Shown here piece after piece: positions 1 to 13,995 of a stretch of 64,000 nt of DNA. The notes under the pieces are model-generated. The model was given only the letters and a program-made list of their open reading frames with translations, had not been told where the DNA came from and did no database searches. Both the position numbers and the translations under genes were made by a program. Source of the stretch: Agelaius tricolor (taxonomy: Eukaryota; Chordata; Aves; Passeriformes; Icteridae); NCBI GenBank assembly GCA_023055355.1, contig JALJCS010000054.1, positions 620,001 to 684,000 on the forward strand, read 5' to 3'. Numbering within the stretch: position 1 is the stretch's first letter; each line of letters begins with the position of its first letter.

Positions 1-360
1 AGAGCTGGGGAGGGGAGGAAGAGAATGGGAGAGATGAAGAAGGGAGGAAGAGGATGGAAAGAGATGAAGAGGGGTGGAAGGGTGAACTGGAACATGGAGG
101 AAGATGATGGGAAGAATGGGACCTCTAGAGAAGGAGGAAGAGGGTGGGAGGGTTGGAGAGGGCGGAAGAAAAGGGTGGGAAGGGCAGGGAGGGGAGGAAG
201 AGGATGGTGGAGCTGGAGAGGGGAGGAAGAGGAGGGCAGAGTGGGCATGGGGAGGGAGGGGGTCAGAGGGCTGAAGAAGGCAGGAAGAGGATGGGAGAAT
301 GGAGAGGAAGAGGATGGGAGGGCAGGGAGGGGAGGGAGGAAGACGAGGGGGTGACTGAGG
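1..360. repeat. Purine-rich minisatellite in a VPS16 intron
   Basis: Degenerate ~20 bp units (GGAGGGGAGGAAGAGGATGG) start about 15 bp after the donor of the last visible VPS16 exon and run off the window edge. Confidence 0.85.
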
Positions 361-376
361 CAGCCCAAGCTCTCAC

Positions 377-3300
377 CAGGTACCCAATGGGCGACTTCTT
401 GCTCTTGGAGAACTTCTCCATCTCCTCCCAGTCCCCGCGGGTGGCCAGGGCATTGATCTTCAGCCACCAGTACCTGGGCACAGGGGCACAGGGGCTCGGG
501 GCTGTCCCTGAGCCGTCGCCAGCGCCCCCAGGGCCCGCGCCCACCTCTTGTCCGGGATCCTGAAGTCCCGGTAGAGCTGCTCGGCGCGCTTGTGGTGCCC
601 GTCCAGGATGAGGGTGGCCACGGTGTCGTGCAGGGACAGGTCCAGGTAGGGCTTGTCCAGCTCCTCCTGAAGGTGCCGCTGCAGCCGCAGCAGCTTGATC
701 TGCTCCTCTGTGGCCTGGGACACGGGGACAGCCGTGGGTGCCCTGGCCAGCCTTGATGTCCCCAGCCCTGCCCTGGCCCAGCCTTGATGTCCCTGGCCCA
801 GCCCCAGAGTCCCTGTCCCAGCCTCGATGTCCCTGTCCCAGCCTCGATGTCCCTGGCCCATCCTTGAGTTCCCTGTCCCATCCTTGAGTTCCCTGTCCCA
901 TCCCTGAGGTCCCTGTCCCGGCCTCAATGTCCCTGTTCCAGTCCCAGAGTTCCTGGCCCAGCCTCAATGTCCCCATCCCAGCCCCAGGGTCCCAGTCCCA
1001 ATCTGAGGTCCCTTTCCCAGCCCTGTCCCACCCTTGGGGTCCCTCTTCCAGCTCTGTCACAGCCTTGGTGTCCCTGTCCCAGCCCACAGTCCCCATCCCA
1101 ACCCTGAGGTCCCCGATCCAGCCTTGGTGTCCTTGTCTCAACCTCAATGTCCCCAGCCCAGCCCTGAGGTCCCTTTCCCAGCCCTGTCCCACCCTTGGGG
1201 TCCCTGTCCCAACCTCAATGTCCCAATTCCATCCCCTGTGTCCCTGTCCCAGCCCCAGGGTCCCTGTCTCAGCCTTGGTGTCCTTGTCCCATCCTCAATG
1301 TCCCCATCCCAGCCCCAGGTCCCCATCCCAACCTGAGGTCCCTTTCCCAGCCCTGTCCCGCCCTTGTGTCCCTGTCCCACCCTTGGGGTCCCTGTCCCAG
1401 CCTTGGGGTTCCTGTCCCAGTTCCAGAGTCCCCATACCAGCTTTGGGGTCCGTGTACCAGCCCTGTCCCATCCTTGATTGTCCCTGTCCCAGCCTCAGTG
1501 TCCCCATTCCAGCCACGCCCCTGGACAGGCAGCCACTCGCCCAGCCTTGTCCCCAGGGCAGGGACAAGTGACCTCGTCCCTGGTGTCCCTGGTGGCACCT
1601 GGGCACTCTCACCTTGGCAGCAAAGTCGTTCTTGGCCTTGTAGAACTCGTCCAGGGCGTTCTGCAGGGCGGCCATGCGGCCCTCGATCCGCTGGGATGGC
1701 ACGGACATGGCACAGGGACATGGGGACGTGGGGACATGGCACGGACATGGCACGGACATGGGGACATGGCACAGACATGGGGACATGGGACGGACATGGC
1801 ACGGACATGGGGACATGGCACGGACATGGGGACATGGGACGGACATGGGGACATGGCATGGACATGGCACGGACACGGGGACATGGCATGGACATGGCAC
1901 GGACACAGGGACATGGCACGGACATGAGGACATGGCACAGACACGGGGACATGGCATGGCCATGGCACAGGGACACAGACAAGGACAGGGCATGGGGACA
2001 TGGCACAGACATGGGGACATGGCACGGACACAAGGACATGGCATGGACAGAGGGACATGGCACGGCCACGGGGACATGGAGACATGGCACAGGGACACGG
2101 ACATGGCACAGACACAAGGACATGGCACGGACATGGGGACATGGCACAGACACGGGGGCATGGCATGGCCATGGCACAGGGACACGGACAAGGACAGGGC
2201 ACAGGGACACGGACAAGGACAGGGCACAGGGACACGGACAAGGCCACGCACAGGGACATGGCACAGACACGGGGGCATGGCATGGCCATGGCACAGGGAC
2301 ATGGCACAGACACGTCATTCCCTGCGTGGGATCCCGGGACAGATCCTGCCCCCCCGGGCAGAATCCCAAACCTGGCACAGGTGGCATGGGACGGGCACGG
2401 TGCCCCACAGCCCTGGGGTGCAAACTGGGAAGTTCCCACTCCCACACCCAACCCCTGCCATTCCCCCATCCCAAATCCCGCAATTCCCAGATCCATCCCA
2501 ATCCCACAATTCCCTCACCACAAACCCCACATTCCCCCATCCCAATCCCACAATTCCCCCACCCCAAACCCCAAATTCCAAATCCCAGATCTCACACCCC
2601 GCTGACCCTCTGGCAGTAGCGCAAGTGCACGTGCAGGTTGCCCAGCTCCTGGTAACCCCCCAAACACCTCCAAAACTCCACATTCCTACATCCAGAGCCC
2701 CATTCCCACATCCCAAATCCCAGAATTCCCAGTTCCATCCTAAATCCCAAAATTCCCCCACCCCAAACCCCAAACCCCAAACCCCACAAATCCCAAATCC
2801 CACAAATCCCAAATCCCAGACCCTACAGACCTTCTGGCAGTAACCCAAGTGCATGTGCAGGTTGCCCAGCTCCTGGTAACCCCCTGAGCACCCCCAAAAT
2901 GCCCCCAAAACCCCCTGAGCACCCCCAAAACCCCACATTCTCCATCCCAATCCCACAATTCCCCCATCCCAAATCCCAAACCCACAAATCCCAGACCCCA
3001 CACCCCACTGACCCTCTGGTAGTAGCCCCCCAGCACGTGCAGGTTGCCCAGCTCCTGGTAACCCCCCAAACACCTCCAAAACCCCCTGAGCACCCCCAAA
3101 ACCCCCTGAGCACCCCCAAAACCCCACATTCCCCCATCCCAAAACCCCACATTCCCCATCCCAATCCCAGAATTCCCCCATCCCAAACCCCAAATCCCAG
3201 ACCCCAGACCTCACAGACCCTCTGGCAGTGGCCCCCCAGCCTGTGCAGGTTGCCCAGCTCCTGGTAACCCCCTGAGCACCCCCAAAACCCCCTGAGCACC

Positions 3301-6300
3301 CCCAAAACCCCACATTCCCACACCCAGACCCACATTCCCTCCATCCCAAATCCCACAATTCCCCCATCCCAAATCCCAAACCCCAAATCCCAGACCCCAC
3401 ACCCCGCTGACCCTCTGGCAGTAGCCCAAGTGCATGTGCAGGTTGCCCAGCTCCTGGTAACCCCCTGAGCCCCCCTAAAACCCCCCAAAACCCCACATTC
3501 TCCATCCCAATCCCACAATTCCCCCATCCCAATCTCCAAATCCCAGACCCCACACCCCACTGACCCTCTGGCAGTGGCACCCCAGCATGTGCAGGTTGCC
3601 CTGGCAACCCCCTGAACACCTCCAAAACCCCCTGAGCATCCCCAAAACCCCCTGACCACCCCCAAAACGCCACATTCCCACATCCCAATCCCACAATTCC
3701 CCCGTCCCCCATCCCAAACCCACAAATCCCAGACCCCACACCCCGCTGACCCTCTGGCAGTGGCCCCCCAGCCTGTGCAGGTTGCCCAGCTCCTGGTGAC
3801 CCCCTGAGCACCCCCAAAACCCCACATTCCCACACTCAGATCCCCCATTCCCACATCCCAAATCCCAAAATTCCCCGTTCCATCCCAAACCCCACAAACC
3901 CCAAATCCCAGACCCCATACCCCACTGACCCTCTGGCAGTGGCCCCCCAGCCCGTGCAGGTTGCCCAGATCCTGGTAACGTCCTGAGCACCCCCAAACCC
4001 CCACATTCTCCATCCCAATCCCACAATTCCCCCGTCCCAAACCCCACAAACCCCACAAACCCCACAAACCCCACAAACCCCAGCCCCCCCAGACCTTCTG
4101 GCAGTAGCCCCCCAGCACGTGCAGGTTGCCCAGCTCCTGGTGGTTGTCGTCCTGGTTGTACAAATCCTTCAGCGTCTCCCGCTCCTGGTGCCGGCAGAAC
4201 TGCGGGGACGGGGACATTTGGGGTCACCTTCGGGCTCAGGGGACACCCAGGGGGTCAAGGGACACCTTTGGGGTCAAGGGGACACCTTTGGGGTCAAGGG
4301 GACACATTTGGGGTCAAGGGGACACCTTTGGGGTCAAGGGACACATTTGGGATCAAGGGACACCTTTGGGGTCATGGGGACACCCAGGGGGCCAAGGGAC
4401 ACATTTGGGGTCATGGGGACACCCAGGGGGTCAAGGGACACCTTTGGGGTCAAGGGACACATTTGGGGTTTTGGAAGAGTTGTTGCCCCAAAGCTGCTCA
4501 GGGTGGCTCAGGGGATTTTGGGGGTGCTCAGGAGGTTTTTGGGGCGTTCAGGGGGTTTTTTGGGGTGCTCAGGGGGTTTTTGGGACCACTCAGGAGGTTT
4601 TTGGGATGCTCAGGGGGTTTCTGGGGTCGTTCAGGGGGTTTTGGGGATGCTCAGGGGGTTTTCGGGGGGGGTCAGGAGGTTTTTGGAGTGTTCAGGGGTT
4701 TTTGGGGTGCTCAGGGGTTTTTGGGGTGCTCAGGGGGTTTTTTGGGGTCACTCAGGGGTTTTTGGGGTGCTCACCTGGCAGTACAGGCTGTGCTCTCAGG
4801 GTTTTTTTGGGGTGCTCAAGGTGGTTTTAGGATCACTCAGAGTGTTTTTGGGTTGCTCAGGGTATTTTTGGGCTCACTCAGGGGGTTTTTGGGATGCTCA
4901 GGGTGTTTCTGGGGTCGTTCAGGGGGTTTTTGGGGTGTTTAGGGGATTTTTGGGGTGTTTAGGGGATTTTGGGGGTCATTCAGGGGTTTTGGGATGCTCA
5001 CCTGGTGGTACAGGCTGTGGTGTCAGAGCGTTTTTGGGGTGCTCAGGGGTTTTTGGGGTGCTCAGGGTTTTTTGGGGTCGCTCAGGGTGTTTTTGGGGGG
5101 TTTTTGGGGTCACTCAGGGTGTTTTTGGGGTGCTCAGGGGTTTTTGGGGTCACTCAGGGGTTTTTGGGGTGCTCAGGGGTTTTTGGGGTCACTCAGGGGT
5201 TTTTGGGGTCGCTCAGGGGTTTTTGGGGTCACTCAGGGTGTTTTTGGGGGGTTTTTGGGGTCACTCAGGGTGTTTTTGGGGGGTTTTTGGGGTCACTCAG
5301 GGTGTTTTTGGGGTGTTTTTGGGGCACTCACCTGGCGGTACAGGCTCAGGGCCACGGGCTGGTTCTGCAGGGTCATGAAGAAGGAGCCGCGGTTGAGCTC
5401 GTTCTTGAGGTGCAGCACCACCGTGTACACTGTGGGGACAGGGGACACACGGACAGGGGACACACGGACACAGGGACAGGGTTTGGGGCCAGAAGGTTTT
5501 GTTGGGGTATTTTTCCTGCACCTCCCAATGCCCTCTGTGCCCCCCTGATCCTCCACGTGCTCCCCCAGACCCCAGGACACCCCCAAAAGGCTCCCCCAGA
5601 CCCCAAAACATTCCCAAGGGGCTCCCCCAGACCCCAAAATGATCCCAAGCAGCTCCCCTAGACCCTATAACTCTCCCAAGGTGCTTCTCCTGACACCAAA
5701 ACATTTCCAAAAGGACTCTCCCAGACCCCAAAATGGTCCCAAGGGACTCCCCAAAACCCCAAAATGTTCCCAAGGGACTCCCCAAAGACCCCAAAATGTT
5801 CCCAAGGGACTCCCCAAAGATCCCAAAATGGTCTCAGGGGATTCATCCAGACCCAAAGATGTTCTCAAGATGCTCTCCCAGACCCCATAATGTTCCTAAA
5901 AGGCTCTCCCAGACCCCAAAATGTTCCCAAGAGGCTCCCCAAGATCCCAAAATGCCCCAAAAGGCTCCTCCCGACCACAAAACATTCCCAAGGTGCTCTC
6001 CCAGACCCCAAAATGGTCCCAAGGTGCTCTCCCAGACCCCAAAATGGTCCCAAAGGACTCCTTAAAGCCCCCAAAATGGTCCCAAGGGACTCCCCAAGGC
6101 CCCAAAATGGTCCCAAGGGATTCACCCAGACCCCAAAATGCTCCTAGGATGCTCCCTCTGGTCCCAAAACGTTCCCAAGGGGCTCCCCAAGACCCCAAAA
6201 TGTTACCAAGATGCTCTCCCAGACCCCAAAATGCTCCCAAGGGACTCCTCAAAGACCCCAAAATTATCCCAAGCAGCTTCCCTGGATCCTATAACTCTCC

Positions 6301-9300
6301 CAAGATCCTCCCCCAACCCCAAAACGTTCCCAAAAGCCTCACCCAGGTCGGTGTCCCCGCTCTCGATGGCTTTGCCCAGGGCCAGTTTGCTCCGTTTCAT
6401 CTTCAGCAGCAGCGGCACCTGCTCCCCGCTCCGGGGCTCGTACTCCAGCAGCTGCCCGGGGGACACTGGTGTCACCCGGGGGTGGCAGCGCCAGCCCCTG
6501 TCCCCTCCCCGGGCCACCAGCCCACCTTGATGGCCAGGGGACACTGGTGTCACCCGGGGGTGGCAGTGCCAGCCCCTGTCCCCTCCCTGGGCCACCAGCC
6601 CACCTTGATGGCCAGGGGACACTGGTGTCACCCGGGGGTGGCAGTGCCAGCCCCTGTCCCCTCCCCGGGCCACCAGCCCACCTTGATGGCCAGGGGACAC
6701 TGGTGTCACCCGGGGGTGGCAGCGCCAGCCCCTGTCCCCTCCCCGGGCCACCAGCCCACCTTGATGGCCAGGGGACACTGGTGTCACCCGGGGGTGGCAG
6801 TGCCAGCCCCTGTCCCCTCCCCGGGCCACCAGCCCACCTTGATGGCCAGGGGACACTGGTGTCACCCGGGGGTGGCAGTGCCAGCCCCTGTCCCCTCCCC
6901 GGGCCACCAGCCCACCTTGATGGCCAGCTCGGCGCGGCCGCAGTCGTAGGCGCGCGTGGCGATGTCCGAGTAGGAGATGCCCGCAGTGTCCCCGAGCTTC
7001 TGGTTGATGGCCTGGGCCACCTCCTCGTCCGACTTGTCCTTCTGCTGCACCTGTGGGGACAGCGAGGCGCGTCCCCAGGTGTCCCCAGGGCAGGGGTGGG
7101 GGCGTCCCCGGGCGTGCCCTCACCTTGTAGCAGGCCCAGTGCGCCAGGATGCGGCTGACGCCCTGCATCTCCGGCAGGCGCAGGAACTCGCAGATGCGGA
7201 TGGCCAGGGGGTACAGGCGGCGCAGGACCAGCCTGGGGACAGCCGGACACGGACGTCAGGGGCACAGGGGACACCACGGGGACATGGAGGGGTCAGGGGG
7301 ATATGGGGGAAAAAGGGGATATGGGGGACAGGGGGACATGGAGGGGTCAGGGGACACCAGGGGGACAGGGAACACTGTGGGGACATGGAGGGGTCAGGGG
7401 GATATGGAGGGAAAGGGGGGATATGGGGGACAGAGGGACATGGAGGGGTCAGGGGACACCAGGGGGGACAGGGGGACACCAGGGGGACATGGAGGGGTCA
7501 GGGGGATATGGGGGGAAAAAGGGTGGGGGACAGAGGGACATGGAGGGATCAGGGGGATACGGGGGTCAGGGGACACTAGAGGGACATGGAGGAGTGAGGG
7601 GGACACAGGGGGACAGGGGACACCAGGGGAGTCAGGGGGACACATCGGGGGTCAGGGGACACTGGGGGAACAGGGGACACACGAGGGGTTGGGGGACATG
7701 GAGGGGACAGGAGGACACAGGGGGACAGGGGACATGGGGGGACATGGGGACATGGAGGGGTCAGGGGACAGACAAGGGGTCGGGGGCATGGAAGGGTCAG
7801 GGGACATGGGGGGACAGGGGGACACCAGGGGGGATAGAGAAAGAACATGGGGGCACAGCAGGGGGACATGGAATGGTCAGGGGGACACGGGGGTCAGGGG
7901 ACACCAGGAGGGACAGGGGACACAGGAGGACAAGGGACAAGGGACATGGAGGGGACAGGGGGACACATGAGGGGTAAAGAGGACACATTGGGGGTCAGGG
8001 GGATATGGGGGGGACAGGGGACAGTGGGGGGACAGGAGATACCAGGGGGGTCAGGGGACACCTGAGGAGCTGGGTTGAGTTTGGGAGGTCCCCAGGTGCT
8101 GGGAGCTGCTCAGCCCCTGGATATGGGAATGGGATTGGGAATGTGGGATGGGGAATGAGGGATGGGGAACAAGGGATGGGAGATTTGGGATGGGGGATTT
8201 GGGATGGGGGCATTGGGATGGGGGATTTGGGATGAGGAATGTGGGATGGGGAATTTGGGATGGGGGTATTGGGATGGGGAATTTGGGATGGGGACTGTAG
8301 GATGGCTGGCATTGGGATGGCGAATGTGGGATGGAGGGGATTTAGAGGGGTCCACAAGTGCTTGGGGCTGCTCAGCCCCTGGACATGGGAACAGGATGGG
8401 AACTGTGGGATGGGGAATTTGGGAGATAGGGATTGAAAGATGGGAACCTTGGAACGGGGAATGTGGGATGGGGATTTTGGGCTATGCAATACAGGATGAG
8501 GATATCAGGATAGGGACTGTGGCACGGAGAATGTGGGATGGGGATTTTGGGCTATGCAATACAGGATGAGGATATCAGGATAGGGACTGTGGCACGGAGA
8601 ATTTGGGATGGGGATTTTGGGCTATGCAATACAGGATGAGGATATCAGGATCGGGACTGTGGCACGGAGAATTTGGGAAGGGAAGCGCAGGAAGGCTCAG
8701 GATGCTCCGGGGGCCGTGGGGCTCTCACCTGTCCAGCAGCACCTCGATGGTGAGCTGCTTGTATCTGCAGGGACAGTCAAGGCACATTTGGGATCACAGC
8801 TGCCCCGGGAAGGCCCTGACCCCATTCCAGGCAGTAGGATACTGGGTGAAGGTGAGCGGGATCCCAATCTGGTAGTCCCTGATGGCGTTGAGGACCCGCA
8901 GGTCCTGGCACATGCGCACGAACCCCTCAGGCGGGAACTTATCCAGGAAACACTTCCCAAAGGAAGCTGCCTGTGGGATCGGGGGGGGGGGGAAATCAGG
9001 GAAAATCCTTCAGCCTCCTCCTCCCTCCTCCTCCTCCTGCTGCTGCAGGCTCACCCTCAGCAGGGATTTCTGGGTTTCAGGCTCGTGCTCGTAGCCCGCG
9101 GCCTCGATGCACTGGCCCACGGCCTCGGGGAGCAGCTGCTGCTCGCGGATCTCCCGCAGGTACTCGTCGGCCTTCTGGCTCTCCTTCTGCAGGATGAGGG
9201 GAATGGGAACCCCTGGGACACGGATCCCTTGGGATCCCAGCCCGGGGGGGCTCTCTGGGAAGGGGAATGTACCTCGTACTCCTTCTGTGCCTCCAGCAGC

Positions 9301-11434
9301 AGAGCGCCCGGGGCCATGGAGGCGATGCGGAAAATCTCCTGGCTGGCCTCTGCAGGGATGGGGACACAGCGGGGATCAGGGGCTGCTCCGGCCCGAGGGG
9401 GGCACCTGGACCTGGCAGCGCCCTACAGCTTCCATGGCCTCCTTCCATGATCCCTTCCAGCACCAGGATCATGGAATGGGTTGGGTGGGAAGGGATCTTA
9501 AAGGCAAACAATTCCACCCCATCCATGGGCAGGGACAGCTCCCACTGTGCCAGGGGGATCCAAGTCCATCCAACCTGGCCTTGGGCACTGCCAGGGATCC
9601 AGGGGCAGCCCCAGCAAATCTGGGAATTCCAGCCCAGGCAGGAATTCCTTGCCAAGATCCCAGCCCAATCTCCCCTTTCCCAGTGGGAGCCATTCCCTGG
9701 CTCCTGTCCCTGCAGGCCTTGTCCCCAGCCCCTCTCCAGCTCTCCTGGAGCCCCTGCAGGCACTCTGAGCATTCCCTGGATTTTCCCTTCTCCAGGGGAG
9801 CATTCCCAGCTCTCCCAGCCTGGCTCCAGACTGGTTTGGGTGGGAAGGGACCTTAAATCCCATCCAGCCCCACCAGGGACACCTCCCACCATCCAAGCCC
9901 CAGTGTCCAACCTGCCCTGGGACATTCCCAGGGATGGAGAATCCACAGCTCCTCTGGGAATTCCTGTGCCAGGATCCCACACCCCAGGGGCCCAGGAGGG
10001 CAGGGAACTCACCTGGGATCTCGTGCAGGAACTCGTGGGTGCTGCGGGACAGGATCCTGACCCCGTCCAGCTCGGGCACCAGGTAGGAATCCTCATCCAG
10101 GACAAAGCTGGGCTCCGGCTAAGGGTGGCCATGGACACGGCCCCAGGGCCACCCCGGCACTGCCGGGACAGCGCAGAGAGACGGGAACATCCCACGGGAT
10201 GGGGGAGGGCCTGGGAACATCCCACGGGATGGGGGAGGGCCTGGGAACATCCCACGGGATGGGGGAGGGCCTGGGAGCATCCCATGGGATGGGGGAGGGC
10301 CTGGGAACATCCCATGGGATGGGGGAGGGCCTGGGAGCATCCCATGGGATGGGGGAGGGCCTGGGAACATCCCATGGGAATGGGGAAAGGACTTGGGAGC
10401 ACCCCATGGGATGGGGAAAGGACCTGGGAGCATCCTATGAGAAAAGGAAAGGACTTGGGAACATCCCATGGAATGGGGGAAGGACCTGGGAACATCCCAT
10501 GGGATGGGGGAGGATCTGGGAACATCCTATGGGATGGGAAAAGGACCTGGGAGCATCCTATGAGAAAAGGAAAGGACCTGGGAGCATCCCATGGGATGGG
10601 GAAGGACCTGGGAACATCCCACAGGATGGGGAAAGGACTTGGGAACATCCTATGGGATGGGGGAGGATCTGGGAATATCCCATGGGATGGGAAAAGGACC
10701 TGGGAGCATCCTATGAGAAAAGGAAAGGACTTGGGAACATCCCATGGGATGGGGAAAGGACTTGGGAACATCCCAGGGAACAGAAAAGGATCTGGGAGCC
10801 TTTGTGGGGCTTGGGAGCATCCCATGGGTTGGGGAAAAGACTTGGGATCATCCTATGGGAGAGAAAAGGATCTGGGAACATCCCATGGGACAGAAAAGGA
10901 CCTGGGAGCATCCCATGGGACAAGGGAAGGACCTGGGGATGTCCCTGGGGACAGGGGGAGGACCCGGGAGCCAGAGTGGGGCTGGGAGCATCCCACGGGA
11001 GAGAAAGGCCCTGGGAGCACCCCGTGGGACAAGGGAAGGACCTGGGGACAGCCCTGGGGACAGAGCAGCAAGGGGCGCACAGCGTGGGTGCCAGAGGCGG
11101 TGGCAGCAGCCCCTGGAGTGTCCCTGTCCCCAAAGGATACCGGATGCACTCGGAGCAGTTCCCCACCACCATCAGCTGCCGCTCCCAGGCCAGCACCACG
11201 GCGCGCTGCCGGCTGCGGGGCCGCGTGCACCTGCGGGACCCCGGCCCCATCAGCCACGGCCCGGGCACCCCAAACCTGGGGCAGGGACACCCGAGGGTCC
11301 CACGGGCTGGGGTGACAGCTGGGCACTGCCAGGGACAGGGACAGGGACAGGGACAGGGGCAGGGACAGGGACAGGGACAGGGGCAGGGACAGGCACAGGG
11401 ACAGGGACAGGCACAGGGACAGGGACAGGGATGG

Positions 11435-11469
<35 letters not shown>

Positions 11470-11644
11470 GGGACAGAGACAGGCACAGGGACAGGGGCAG
11501 GGACAGGGACGGGGACAGGGACGGGGACAGGGACAGGGACAGGGATGGGCACAGGGACAGGGACAGGGGCAGGGACAGGGACGGGGACAGGGACAGGGAT
11601 GGGATTGGGGACAGGGACAGGGACAGGGACAGGGGCAGGGACAG

Positions 11645-11683
<39 letters not shown>

Positions 11684-11999
11684 ACAGGGACAGGGACAGG
11701 CACAGGGACAGGGACAGGGGCAGGGACGGGCACAGGGATGGGCACAGGGACAGGCACAGGGACAGGGACAGGGACAGGGGCAGGGACAGGGGCAGGCACA
11801 GGGACAGGGATGGGCACAGGGATGGGGACAGGGACAGGGACGGGGACAGGGACAGGGACAGGGACGGGCACAGGCACAGGGACAGGGACAGGAACAGGGA
11901 CAGGGACAGGGATGGGCACAGGGACAGGGACAGGAACAGGGACAGGGACAGGGGCAGGGACGGGCACAGGGACAGGGACAGGAACAGGGACAGGGACAG

Positions 12000-12033
<34 letters not shown>

Positions 12034-12798
12034 CTCACCAAACCATTTGCTTGGGCGGGGATCGGATGCCGGTGTTGAACTCGCAGAACTTCTCCTGTGG
12101 GAGAGGAGAGGGGTCAGGGACACTCCTGGGGAGAACTGGGAATGGGGGAACTGAAATGGGGGGACTGGGAATGGGGGAATTGGGAATGGGGGGAACTGGG
12201 AATGGGGGAACTGGGAATGGGAGGAACTGGGAATGGGAGGAACTGGGAATGGGGGGACTGGGAATGGGAGGAACTGGGAATGGGGGAACTGGGAATGGAG
12301 GAACTGGGAATGGGGGAACTGGGAATGGGGGAACTGGGAATGGGGGGACTGAGAATGGGGGGAATTGGGAATGGGGGAACTGGGAATGGGGGAACTGGGA
12401 ATGGGGTAAATGGGAATGGGGTAAATGGGAATGGGGAAACTGGGAATGGGAGGAACTGGGAATGGGGAAACTGGGAATGGGGGAACTGGGAATGGGGGAA
12501 ACTGGGAATGGGGGGAATTGGGAATGGGGGAACTGGGAATGGGGGAACTGGGAATGGGGTAAATGGGAATGGGAGGAACTGGGAATGGGGAAACTGGGAA
12601 TGGGGGGAACTGAGAATGGGGGAAGTGGGAATGTGGGGAAATGGGAATGGGGGAACTGGGAATGTGGGCTGGGTGCTGGGCCACCAGAGGGTCCCACAGG
12701 AGCTTCCAGAGCAGCTCTCTGGGGGCACCCAGGGCTCCAAGCAAGATGGAAAAAACATTTTTTTTTATTACTATTATCAATGGCAGGCAAATATTTCC

Positions 12799-12834
<36 letters not shown>

Positions 12835-13423
12835 GCAATGGCAGGCAAAGATTTTTATTTTTATTATTATCAAAGGCAAGAAAAGATTTTTTTTTTATTA
12901 TTACCAATGGTAGACAAAGATTTTTTTTAAATTATTATCAATGGCAGGCAATTTTTTTTTATTATTATTATTATCAATGGCAGGAAATTTTTATTATTAT
13001 TGTCAACGGCAGGCAGATTTGTTTTTATTATTTATATTATTATCAATGGCAGGCAAAGATTTATTTGCTTTTTTATTAATATTATCAATGGCAGGCAAAT
13101 ATATTTTTTTATTACTATTATTATCAATGACAGGGAAACATTTTTTTTTTATTACTTTTATCAATGGCAGGTAAAGATTTTTTGGGTTTTTTTATTATTA
13201 TTACCAATGGCAGGCAAAGATTTTTTTAAATTATCAATCGCAGGCAAAGTTTTTTTTGTTTTTATCAATGGCAAGCAAAGTTTTTTTTTATTATTATTAT
13301 CAATGGTAGGCAAAAATTTATATTTACTATTATTATTATTACCAAAGGCAGGAAAAGATTTTTTTTAATTATCAATCGCAGGTAAAATTTTTTATTTTTT
13401 ATTATTATCAAAGGCAGCCAAAG

Positions 13424-13477
<54 letters not shown>

Positions 13478-13560
13478 CAATGGCAGGAAAAGATTTTTTT
13501 AAATTATCAATCGCAGGTAAAGTTTTCTATTTTTTATTATTATCAAAGGCAGCCCAAGAG

Positions 13561-13599
<39 letters not shown>

Positions 13600-13767
13600 C
13601 AATGGCAGGCAGATTTTTTTAAATTATTATTGTTATTATTATCAATGGCAAGCAGATTTTTAAAATTTATTATTATTATTATTATCAATGGCAGGAAAAG
13701 ATTTTTTTTAATTATCAATCGCAGGTAAAGTTTTTTATTTTTTATTATTATCAAAGGCAGCCGAAGA

Positions 13768-13815
<48 letters not shown>

Positions 13816-13868
13816 GCAGGCAGATTTTAAAAATTATTATAATTATTATCAAAGACAGCCAAAGATTA

Positions 13869-13924
<56 letters not shown>

Positions 13925-13945
13925 CAATGCCAAACATATTTTTAA

Positions 13946-13995
<50 letters not shown>

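Noticed and set aside
10711..12780. Frames of 650-690 codons of Pro-Val or Gly-Thr dipeptides
   Set aside because: Translation of the GGGACA hexamer array, whose unit is a multiple of 3. The real VPS16 exons 8 and 9 within it use their own phases and splice sites.
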